A DNA stretch of 5,918 nt, taken from positions 1-5,918 of the forward strand of contig WJXE01000150.1 of NCBI GenBank assembly GCA_009665115.1, given 5' to 3'. A program made the translations under genes and the position numbers. Of the stretch, positions 1 to 5,856 are shown in pieces (the stretch's first letter is position 1; every line of letters starts with the position of its first letter). The notes beneath the pieces are model-generated. The model worked only from the letters and a program-made list of their open reading frames with translations. It had not been told where the DNA came from and searched no databases. This DNA is from Nitrosopumilales archaeon. Lineage in GTDB: Archaea; Thermoproteota; Nitrososphaeria; Nitrososphaerales; Nitrososphaeraceae.

Positions 1-342
1 GTCCTGTGCTGGTATTAATAACCTCAAATGATTTAATCAAAGTGTTAATTAAAGTAAATGTAGAAATAATGAAATAATACAAATTAACCATCGAGGATTC
101 TATTTGGTCCTCATTTCCGCCTAATTTCTTAACATAACTATTCATCCTAGAACGAGTAGCGACGCCGCTTAGACTTACTCCTTGACTTTTGGAAAACACC
201 GCTAATTCTCCTATCTATTCATATTCTGAACCGTCAGTCCTTTCTTCCATTCGCTTATAATATTGCTGACTGTACCCTCGCCGATTCCGTTATTTGTGTC
301 GGCGTGATTCGTAAACTTGATATGAACTAATTCACCGTTCAT
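1..342 (-). pseudogene. Decayed HTH/coiled-coil regulator-like gene (N-terminal part, runs off left edge)
   Basis: Reading the minus strand from ATG at 342 gives 43 codons ending in TAG at 213-211. This piece contains VHIKFTN and then GIGEGTVSNIISEWKKGL, the recognition-helix block of a helix-turn-helix family common in Nitrososphaera-type archaea. Just after KKGL the similarity continues in the next frame as SEYE-stop-IGELAVFSKSQGVSLSG, then NSYVKKLGGNEDQIESS, and stays open to position 1. The family, as I recall it, reads YESIRELAVF...YIKKLGANEDQIES, so the TAG at 222-220 probably replaces a Ser codon and one frameshift lies around 233-245. The stretch between VHIKFTN and GIGEGT also looks about six residues too short. 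Three lesions mean a dead gene. Intact members go on into a long coiled coil, which would lie left of the window. The family match is from memory; the lesions are read directly. Confidence 0.72.
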
Positions 343-346
343 AAAC

Positions 347-1672
347 GTGCAAACACAGCCATTGCTGCTTCAAAGTAGAGAAAAGTGGTCCCTAAATGGA
401 AGTTCTAGGATCATGCCCCCTGAACAGACGCTCAGGATGACCATGTCACTATCTAAGCAGATTGGAGTAACCCGACTTGCGGACATAACACATATGGATA
501 AATTAACTATCCCAAATTACTCTGCTGTTTTACCTGGAACAGAGGATTACATTTGGGTTTATAGCGGTAAGGGTCCAACCAAGGCGCATGCAAAAGCGAG
601 CGCGTTGATGGAATGTATCGAAAGATATTCTTCACTACCAAGTAGTACACGGCGAGATTTCATTCAAGGAAGTTACGATCAATTATCACAGAGATACACG
701 GTCCTCCATCCAGAAGAGGTTGTAGAACCTTTCAATTTTCAATACCGAAATTACATGACGATGGATTTCCTTCCTAGTTTTGAGCTGTTTAGCGGAGAAC
801 GGATGTTAGTACCAGCATCTCTTGCTTTATTCAGATATACTCCAAAACCCCCTGCTTTAAACCCGTTTGCATTCTATCATACAAATGGACTTGCTTCTGG
901 TAACGTATTAGAAGAAGCAGTCTGTCATTCCCTATGTGAAGTCATTGAACGTGACGCAATTAGTTTGGCGGAACTGCGAGCCAGCGCCATCCCATTCCAT
1001 TTCATACGAACTATCACAAATTCGCTGAAAGCAAGACAATACTCAGTATCTCCTGTACCTGCTGATCAATTTATGGATGATTCAAGTATATTTCCAGATG
1101 TTGATATACGTGATGTAGATTTTGATCCTATCAAGATGTTAGTTAGAAAATTTGAGAAAGCTAACATCCCCCTGATAATAAAGGATATAAGTTCAGATAT
1201 TGGGATTCCCACGTTCAATGCCAGCAGCATAGAGTGGCTAACTCACGATTATGGATACCTTGCTGAAGGCCATGGTACTCACCCAGATGCGAGGATTGCA
1301 TTGTTGCGTGCTATTACTGAAGTTTCCCAAACTAGAGCTGCCAATATCCAAGGTGCGAGGGACGACCTGCGAAAGATAAAATATGGACATGATAATTCTG
1401 ACGACAAGAGGGCGTGGCAATTTACGCCATCTAAAAATAAGATCCAATTCTCTCAGGTTAGATCTTATTTTAACAGAGATATTCTTGATGATATTAAACT
1501 GATTTTGGCACGTTTACAACACGCAGGCCTAAAAAAAGCTATAATTGTAGATTTAACAATTGCGAAAATAGGAATTCCTGTAGTCCGAGCTATAGTTCCA
1601 GGACTAGAGACATTTAAATTTACAAAATCGGTTATGGGTTGGAGAGCGAAAAAGTACTTTAAAAAAAATTAA
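347..1672 (+). CDS. ycaO: YcaO-domain ATP-dependent cyclodehydratase/thioamidation enzyme
   Basis: 441 aa. YcaO proteins activate a peptide-backbone amide with ATP for azoline, amidine or thioamide formation; together with TfuA the known archaeal role is thioglycine formation in methanogen McrA. Visible family blocks: PPEQTL (24-29), IGVTRLADIT (39-48), VYSGKGPTKAHAKAS (71-85), ALMECIER with the paired glutamates (86-93), EEAVCHSLCEVIERDA (189-204), the ATP/Mg-site block AEGHGTHPDARIALLRA (306-322) with TEVSQTR (324-330), and IGIPVVRAIVPGLE (408-421). It lacks the PxPxP tail of azoline-forming YcaOs, which fits a TfuA partner. The start is GTG at 347: an in-frame TGA at 323-325 closes the frame upstream, no ATG or TTG lies between, and the conserved SSRIMPPE stretch spans the ATG at 413, so that ATG is too late. 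No Shine-Dalgarno site is seen, so the mRNA may be leaderless. It ends in tandem TAA codons (1670-1675). The substrate is unknown; this is a cytosolic enzyme. Confidence 0.93.
   Translation: MQTQPLLLQSREKWSLNGSSRIMPPEQTLRMTMSLSKQIGVTRLADITHMDKLTIPNYSAVLPGTEDYIWVYSGKGPTKAHAKASALMECIERYSSLPSSTRRDFIQGSYDQLSQRYTVLHPEEVVEPFNFQYRNYMTMDFLPSFELFSGERMLVPASLALFRYTPKPPALNPFAFYHTNGLASGNVLEEAVCHSLCEVIERDAISLAELRASAIPFHFIRTITNSLKARQYSVSPVPADQFMDDSSIFPDVDIRDVDFDPIKMLVRKFEKANIPLIIKDISSDIGIPTFNASSIEWLTHDYGYLAEGHGTHPDARIALLRAITEVSQTRAANIQGARDDLRKIKYGHDNSDDKRAWQFTPSKNKIQFSQVRSYFNRDILDDIKLILARLQHAGLKKAIIVDLTIAKIGIPVVRAIVPGLETFKFTKSVMGWRAKKYFKKN
1661..1668 (+). other. A8 homopolymer at the ycaO/tfuA junction (possible slippage or indel site)
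   Basis: Eight consecutive A close the ycaO frame (…TTT AAA AAA AAT TAA). The tfuA frame lies +1 relative to ycaO. Loss of one A, or a +1 frameshift or transcript slippage here, would join YcaO residue 440 directly to the TfuA N-terminus (…YFKK-INKPIVFIGPSL) and give one protein of about 667 aa. As written, the two proteins are separate and tfuA has no ordinary start codon. Sequencing error, programmed slippage or use of a rare start codon cannot be told apart here. Confidence 0.45.
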
Positions 1673-2351
1673 TAAGCCGATTGTTTTTATTGGTCCAAGT
1701 CTGGCCATTGAAAAAGCCAGGAAAATCTTTAATGCCGATTATAGACCACCTGCGAAAAAAGGCGATTTTCTAAGACTTCTGGCCTGCATAAATGATGATG
1801 ATCGCACTATAGTAGGATTGGTCGACGGCTTGTTTTTGCAGGATTATCCTCCCACTCCAATAGAAGTATTTCAACTATTAATCAAAAAAAATATTCTCGT
1901 TTTGGGAGCAGCAAGTCTCGGGGCATTACGAGCAGTTGAACTGGAAAAATATGGTATGATAGGAATTGGCAAGATATTTGAATTGTACAAAAAGAACAAA
2001 ATTGCCGCAGATGACGAAGTAGCGGTTACGTTCACTGAAGAAACTCAGCATATTCAGTCAGAAGCAATGATTGATATTCGATATAACCTTTTCATTGCAT
2101 TAAGAAAAGGAGTTATCGACGAAAATGCAAAAAGAGCAGCAGTCAGAGTCGCAAAGAGCATGTACTTTCCAGATCGAAATTATGAAGATATCATAGATGA
2201 AACGAAAAGGCGACATCCTTCACTTTCAGATTATTTGGAATCTTTCCGTTCCTATATTAGTAAGAACAGACAAAGTTTGAAAGAGCAGGACGCAATAAAA
2301 TTAGTAAACTACGCAAAAATGAAATATGAAGGCGAAATCACACGGAAGTGA
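1668..2351 (+). CDS. tfuA: TfuA-like protein, partner of YcaO
   Basis: TfuA-domain protein, about 227 aa if read from 1668. TfuA works with YcaO in thioamide formation, probably helping to deliver sulfur; the mechanism is not settled. The first block, PIVFIGPSL (1677-1703), and DYRPPAKKGD (1737-1766) are typical TfuA N-terminal motifs and lie upstream of the first usual start codon in frame (TTG at 1818), so a start there would remove about 50 conserved residues. Later blocks are GLVDGLF, LVLGAASLGALRAVEL, YGMIGIGKIFELYK and ADDEVAVTF, all TfuA hallmarks. From the upstream stop (TAG 1605-1607) to 1677 there is no ATG, GTG or TTG in frame. ATT at 1668, overlapping the ycaO stop TAA by three bases, is the best placed rare start; otherwise the gene is fused to ycaO through slippage in the A8 run. 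The family call is strong and the start is unresolved. It is surely cotranscribed with ycaO. Confidence 0.85.
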   Translation: MNKPIVFIGPSLAIEKARKIFNADYRPPAKKGDFLRLLACINDDDRTIVGLVDGLFLQDYPPTPIEVFQLLIKKNILVLGAASLGALRAVELEKYGMIGIGKIFELYKKNKIAADDEVAVTFTEETQHIQSEAMIDIRYNLFIALRKGVIDENAKRAAVRVAKSMYFPDRNYEDIIDETKRRHPSLSDYLESFRSYISKNRQSLKEQDAIKLVNYAKMKYEGEITRK

Positions 2352-2414
2352 ATCTATTTAGTTAGAAAACAAGTCACACAATGGTGTCATTATACCTGCT
2401 AGAGACCATTATCG
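2352..2414. other. Convergent intergenic gap between tfuA and ilvE
   Basis: Only 63 nt separate the stop codons of two converging operons. On the minus strand (downstream of ilvE) there is a short T-rich stretch, TTGTTTTCTAAC, that could serve as a weak archaeal U-tract terminator. On the plus strand no clear T-run follows tfuA. Read-through from either side would produce antisense RNA. Short inverted repeats here (4-6 bp) are too weak to call. Confidence 0.3.
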
Positions 2415-3332
2415 CTAGCTGATGTAAGTAAGCCATTTTTTGTTAAAATTGTCATCCCTTCCTTGAGTTACTGCTTCAAATTTGCTTTTAATCTCCATCG
2501 TAAGTTGACCTATGTCTCCATTACCGATTATTCTGTTATCAATGTCGCCTACCGCTCTTATTCCAGCCGCGGTCCCAGTCAGAAAAACTTCATCGGCTAT
2601 GTACATTTCGTCCCTTGAAATATCACGAATTTCATAAAGACTGCTATAGTGTCGTAAAATAGCCAACACGCTATCTCGGGTTATCCCGTTGAGAGCACCT
2701 GAATTTACCGGCGGAGTAATCAATACATTGTCTCTCACCATGAAAATATTTTCTGCGCTAGCTTCGATAACTTTTCCGGCAGTATTCAGCATCAATGCTT
2801 CGTCGAATCCCATTTTCAATGCTTCCATTCTAGCGAGAGCAGAGTTCGCGTAGTTTGCTGTCGCTTTTGCATTCATAGGCATTGATTTTCCATCGATTCT
2901 CATCCATGAAGATACCATTAGTCTTGCTCCTTTTTGCGGTTCGCTTTGTCTAATATATTCATCCCACTTCCAAACTGCTATTGCGATAGAAACTTTGTTG
3001 GGAAGAGGATTGACACCCATTTTACCGTAACCGTAGTATGCGATAGGTCTAACGTAGTATTCCTCTGGCTTATTGGCATTGATTGTATCGATTACCGCAT
3101 CTTGCAGTTGCTTCTCAGAATATCCAAGATCCATAAAATACATCTTTGCACTGTGCGTTAACCGTCGTATGTGGTCTGGCAAACGGAAGACGGCGAGGCC
3201 ATAGTCGGTTTTGTAACAACGAATTCCCTCGAAGACAGCTGTTCCATAATGTAAACCATGAGTGAGAACGTGAATTTTTGCGTCGTCCCAGGGGACGAGG
3301 GATCCATCCATCCATATTTTGCCTTCAGTCAT
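2415..3332 (-). CDS. ilvE: Branched-chain amino acid aminotransferase (PLP fold type IV)
   Basis: 305 aa from ATG at 3332. It catalyses reversible transamination between Val/Leu/Ile and 2-oxoglutarate, the last step of branched-chain amino acid synthesis, in the cytosol. Seen: GKIWMDGSLVPWDDAKIHVL (4-23), THGLHYGTAVFEGIRCY (24-40), YYVRPIAYYG (92-101), the PLP lysine in NAKATANYANS (Lys156), VIEASAENIF (188-197, with the conserved Glu), NGITRDSVL and the phosphate-binding EVFLTGTAA block. Length matches IlvE of about 305 residues. The frame is open further upstream, but the family N-terminus and usual length begin at MTEGKIW, so the longer 325-residue reading is rejected; GTG at 3344 would add four residues and is a minor alternative. 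The ATG overlaps the aspartate kinase stop by 8 nt (ATGACTGA), which suggests translational coupling. D-amino acid transaminase and aminodeoxychorismate lyase share the fold, but the full motif set favours IlvE. Confidence 0.93.
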   Translation of the reverse strand: MTEGKIWMDGSLVPWDDAKIHVLTHGLHYGTAVFEGIRCYKTDYGLAVFRLPDHIRRLTHSAKMYFMDLGYSEKQLQDAVIDTINANKPEEYYVRPIAYYGYGKMGVNPLPNKVSIAIAVWKWDEYIRQSEPQKGARLMVSSWMRIDGKSMPMNAKATANYANSALARMEALKMGFDEALMLNTAGKVIEASAENIFMVRDNVLITPPVNSGALNGITRDSVLAILRHYSSLYEIRDISRDEMYIADEVFLTGTAAGIRAVGDIDNRIIGNGDIGQLTMEIKSKFEAVTQGRDDNFNKKWLTYIS

Positions 3333-4767
3333 TTTTATTTTCACTAATACGAATATTAGTTCGTTTAGAATGAATTGCCTTAACAGCCTCACTTACATTG
3401 GTACCTTTATCTTCTACAACAATCAGGATTCTCGATGTCTCCTCTTGCGCATCTAAATTGAGAATATTTATACCATGCTCTCCAACGGTACTGCTAGCAG
3501 TAGATGCTATGTTCGGTATATGCCACATCATATCACCAATAAGGGTCACTACACCTCTTCCATAGACTATCTCTACCTTGGGATAGTATGCTTTGAAATG
3601 GCGCTCTTGTTTTTTAACGTAGTCTGCGTCTAGGAAAAGCAACCTACAAATTTCGACGTCATCTTGCCTGTACGGAGATAATTTAACGAAATCATGGTAC
3701 TGCTTGTCCTTTTCAAGTGAGGCGACCAAATAAGATGCTGCAATACTTTCGATCCTTACGATAGCGCAGTTTTTCTTGCCGGTAACGATTTTTACCAGAC
3801 TGTTGTTAAAGTCATCTTGAAGCGGCGGATTTCGTTGAATCATCGTTGTATCTGACGGGTTTGTCATGTTCGTAATAACTAGAGGTATATCCAGATTATT
3901 GTCAAGAATTTCCTTTATAGCAACAGGGTCAAGAATCTTCATACCAAACATTCCAGCCAATTTTGCCTCATTATAAGACAGGTATTGTATATTTTCCAAA
4001 CCGCTCTTTACTATCTTTGGATCGGCACTCAGCACGGCACTATCTTTTTCAAAGTCGACCTTCATTTCATAGCGTCCGTGTAAGAGGATCGCAGTATCTG
4101 CTGCTGTTCTGTCAGAACCGCCGCGCTCATATGTTGTTTCAAGACCATCAACGGTCTTACCTATAAATCCGCCTAAGCAGACGATCTCGTTACGTTCGAC
4201 TAAATCCAATAAATGACTGTCATTCCGTCTTGATTCTTCGATCATAAAGTTGGCTGCTTCAAAGTTGTCGTCAGTAATTATTGGCCATTTTTCTATATCA
4301 ACATGATCGGAGTTTATGCCATGACTTCGCATAATATAATCCATAAGATAAGACATAGTTATCTCTCCACTATATGCAAGTGTTCTCGATCTGATAACAT
4401 CAACAAATCGCCGGTTTTCTGCCGCCTGCTTTAATGAAATTATCACCTGACGGTAGAATCTGTCGAGATGTGCAAGGAATTCTTGATAATATTGGTTAGA
4501 AACTTGTTCCGAGGCAATTCGTTCATAAACTTCCCTTAAGACCTCAATTTCTATAGGATTCGAGGATGCATAGCTCCTACCTACTCTTATGGCGACATCA
4601 GTCATGGAATAGGGTTTTTCCTGATAAGTAATGAGAGGAGCAGAAAAAACGGCAACGACTTTTGTTTTTTCCTTCAGTTGTTCTATCCGATTTATGATTT
4701 TTCCAATCAAAATACCGTCTACCCCTATGGCACTACCACCGAATTTGGCGACAGTAACAGGAATCAA
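3325..4767 (-). CDS. lysC: Aspartate kinase with C-terminal ACT domains
   Basis: 480 aa. It phosphorylates L-aspartate to 4-phospho-aspartate, the entry to Thr, Met, Ile and, in some organisms, Lys. The N-terminal amino-acid-kinase domain (about 1-310) shows the nucleotide-site VAKFGGSAIG (6-15), YSGEIT (132-137), GGFIGKT (199-205), the substrate-loop ERGGSDRTAAD (214-224), a SADPKIV block (247-253) and FGMKILDPVAIKEIL (274-288). Two ACT regions follow (about 325-395 and 397-475), the second with GDMMWHIPNIASTAS and HGINILNL, so feedback control by an amino acid, probably Thr, is expected. Start: TTG at 4767 puts the family N-terminus at the right place. The frame is open back to a TAG at 4805-4807 with no ATG or GTG. 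A strong TATA box lies about 40 nt upstream. It is first in a two-gene operon with ilvE. Since ammonia-oxidising archaea are thought to make Lys by the LysW (aminoadipate) route, its output here is probably Thr/Met/Ile. Confidence 0.93.
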   Translation of the reverse strand: MIPVTVAKFGGSAIGVDGILIGKIINRIEQLKEKTKVVAVFSAPLITYQEKPYSMTDVAIRVGRSYASSNPIEIEVLREVYERIASEQVSNQYYQEFLAHLDRFYRQVIISLKQAAENRRFVDVIRSRTLAYSGEITMSYLMDYIMRSHGINSDHVDIEKWPIITDDNFEAANFMIEESRRNDSHLLDLVERNEIVCLGGFIGKTVDGLETTYERGGSDRTAADTAILLHGRYEMKVDFEKDSAVLSADPKIVKSGLENIQYLSYNEAKLAGMFGMKILDPVAIKEILDNNLDIPLVITNMTNPSDTTMIQRNPPLQDDFNNSLVKIVTGKKNCAIVRIESIAASYLVASLEKDKQYHDFVKLSPYRQDDVEICRLLFLDADYVKKQERHFKAYYPKVEIVYGRGVVTLIGDMMWHIPNIASTASSTVGEHGINILNLDAQEETSRILIVVEDKGTNVSEAVKAIHSKRTNIRISENKND

Positions 4768-4804
4768 ATATCTAGCTCGCTTCGGAAGCTGACGGCCTAA
4801 TCCC

Positions 4805-4813
4805 TATATTAAA
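4805..4813 (-). promoter_or_regulatory. TATA box for the aspartate kinase-ilvE operon
   Basis: The minus strand reads TTTAATATA at 4813-4805, about 38-46 nt before the TTG start. An archaeal TATA box sits about 26 nt before the transcription start, which would put the mRNA start near 4780-4785 and leave a leader of roughly 13-18 nt. This is the best TATA match in the window. No clear BRE purine pair or Shine-Dalgarno site was identified. Confidence 0.5.
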
Positions 4814-4891
4814 TATTCAAACAATTTTCCTTTCCATACAACATTGCCAGGGCTAACACGAATAGACGAGCCATATACACTAAATTCCACC

Positions 4892-4910
4892 AAAAAACCT
4901 ATGGAAAAAA
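4892..4910 (-). terminator. Twin T-tracts at the 3' end of the phasin-like gene
   Basis: On the minus strand two runs of six T (4910-4905 and 4897-4892) flank the TAG stop of the phasin-like gene at 4901-4899. Oligo-T tracts without hairpins are typical archaeal transcription terminators. They would separate this gene from the aspartate kinase promoter downstream. Confidence 0.45.
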
Positions 4911-5525
4911 TATTCGGATCCTCGTATTTCCATTCATTGCTCGGTTCGTCTTCTCGTTAGTACATTCATGGTCTGCATTATCTTTCAACTGCGGCATCAA
5001 TACCTTAGCTGCTTCTATGTTTGTAAAAATAATGTTGTTCGCTAATCTAGTTGCGGCAATCATATTGTCCGCGGTAATTCGGACCATGCTTACATAAATG
5101 TCACTTATAATTGGCTGGAGTGTCCAATAATTCCAGATCGATCCGTATGTATATACTAGATTCGGAATCCATACCGATTGCAAAGAGCTTATGACCTGTC
5201 TTTGTGATTCTATGAACGCATCCGAGATTTCTTTGGTGGACTCGATGGCTGTCTCCTGAAAATCTTTAACGATTTGTGTAAATCGCGGAATCTCAGCTTT
5301 TGCTTCGTTTATTCCCTGCCTGATATTCTCCTTGCTCCCATCTAATGCTTTAATCATTCCATGACTTTGTTGGTCAACTGAATACTTCTTTCCTTCTTTT
5401 TCGTCCACTAGAGTTTCTAATTTTTTGGCAATCGTTGTGGCATCTTTTCTTGATTTTGCCTCTTGAGGATTGGTCGTGCCGCTACTTCCTGAATCTTGTT
5501 TTTGTTCCTCCTTTTTTGTTGACAT
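4899..5525 (-). CDS. Phasin-like helical hypothetical protein
   Basis: 208 aa from ATG at 5525. I do not know a proven function. Residues 1-50 are charged, low-complexity and Lys/Glu/Ser-rich (MSTKKEEQ…), with no signal peptide. From about 55 to 182 the protein is predicted mostly helical, with a heptad-like amphipathic stretch AEIPRFTQIVKDFQET…STKEISDAFIESQRQVISSLQSVW (78-119), an aromatic section with WNYW (131-134), and a second amphipathic helix about 145-182. This layout resembles the phasin-like proteins of Nitrososphaera-type archaea. Bacterial phasins coat polyhydroxyalkanoate granules, and these archaea carry phaC/phaE, so granule binding is possible but inferred. The last 25 residues (from about 184) are basic and unlike the rest; a C-terminal frameshift is possible. 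It appears to be monocistronic: TATA-like element upstream, T-tracts downstream. Confidence 0.7.
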   Translation of the reverse strand: MSTKKEEQKQDSGSSGTTNPQEAKSRKDATTIAKKLETLVDEKEGKKYSVDQQSHGMIKALDGSKENIRQGINEAKAEIPRFTQIVKDFQETAIESTKEISDAFIESQRQVISSLQSVWIPNLVYTYGSIWNYWTLQPIISDIYVSMVRITADNMIAATRLANNIIFTNIEAAKVLMPQLKDNADHECTNEKTNRAMNGNTRIRIFFP

Positions 5526-5803
5526 GTTCTTCGATTAGTTCCGATAGTAGATAAAGCTTCTATTATTTTCAGATTGCCTGCAATACAGCAAGCAACGGAA
5601 AGCTGTTAATCTTACATGCTCAGTTGTTAAATTATTTATTTTAGGTGGATCCATTGGCGTAGACATTATTAATTTTGGCGCAAATGCAACTGTTTAGTAC
5701 AGGGTTTGGCAAATTGTCATCAACCTCGTCCCAAAAACCTTGCCCATATGCCAATCGACTTTTTTCGAATTTGATACAAAAATGTAACAAAAGGAGACTA
5801 GAG
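5526..5803. other. Intergenic region without a convincing gene
   Basis: Apart from the TATA-like element at 5549-5556, little can be supported here. On the minus strand there is a 43-codon ORF from ATG 5666 to TAA 5537-5535 (MSTPMDPPKINNLTTEHV…), with no recognisable family and no good ribosome site; it ends 9 nt before the phasin-like start. A T6 run at 5760-5765 and an A-rich stretch (5778-5792) precede the Shine-Dalgarno site at 5791. No tRNA, repeat array or insertion-sequence end was found. Confidence 0.4.
5549..5556 (-). promoter_or_regulatory. TATA-like element for the phasin-like gene
   Basis: The minus strand reads CTTTATCT at 5556-5549, which is 24-31 nt before the ATG at 5525. That spacing fits a leaderless archaeal transcript starting at or next to the ATG, and no Shine-Dalgarno site is seen before it. 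The match to a consensus TATA box is moderate. Confidence 0.3.
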
Positions 5804-5848
5804 ATGGGCCACCTTGACAATAGGGTTGTGCCTACCCTGGTCGTTTGA
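5804..5848 (+). CDS. Possible 14-aa leader peptide ORF with a strong Shine-Dalgarno site
   Basis: ATG at 5804 is preceded, at a spacing of 7 nt, by AAGGAG (5791-5796), the best ribosome-binding match in the window. The ORF encodes MGHLDNRVVPTLVV and ends at TGA 5846-5848. That TGA begins in the loop of a perfect 10-bp hairpin. I recognise no family. It could be a regulatory leader peptide for a gene to the right, a small protein, or the start of a broken gene, since another frame stays open past it to the window edge. Chance occurrence is not excluded. Confidence 0.25.
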   Translation: MGHLDNRVVPTLVV

Positions 5849-5856
5849 CCAGGGTA
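5833..5856. promoter_or_regulatory. Perfect 10-bp hairpin with 4-nt loop
   Basis: TACCCTGGTC (5833-5842), loop GTTT, GACCAGGGTA (5847-5856): a perfect GC-rich inverted repeat. No T-run follows on either strand, so it is not a standard intrinsic terminator. An upstream AGGGT (5822-5826) could instead pair with ACCCT (5834-5838), so two mutually exclusive stems exist. It may be an RNA leader structure or a palindromic binding site for a dimeric regulator. Confidence 0.5.

Noticed and set aside
1238..1447. 69-codon minus-strand ORF inside ycaO
   Set aside because: It lies opposite the conserved ATP-site block of ycaO, has no recognisable family and no promoter or ribosome site.
1818..2351. TTG at 1818 as the tfuA start
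   Set aside because: About 50 residues of conserved TfuA sequence lie in frame upstream, so this start would truncate the domain.
2380..2410. AATGGT…ACCATT inverted repeat between tfuA and ilvE as a bidirectional terminator
   Set aside because: The stem is only 6 bp with a loop of about 19 nt and no adjacent T-run; likely chance.
2934..3161. 75-codon plus-strand ORF inside ilvE
   Set aside because: Antisense shadow of a well-supported aminotransferase; Cys/Phe/Ile-rich translation without motifs.
3115..3315. 66-codon minus-strand ORF in another frame of ilvE
   Set aside because: Same-strand out-of-frame shadow over the conserved THGLHYGTAVFEGIR region.
3333..3392. Longer ilvE reading from 3392 (325 residues)
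   Set aside because: The extra 20 residues lie inside the aspartate kinase C-terminus, and the family N-terminus begins at the ATG at 3332.
3963..4166. 67-codon plus-strand ORF inside the aspartate kinase gene
   Set aside because: Opposite to the conserved RGGSD kinase block; no independent evidence of coding.
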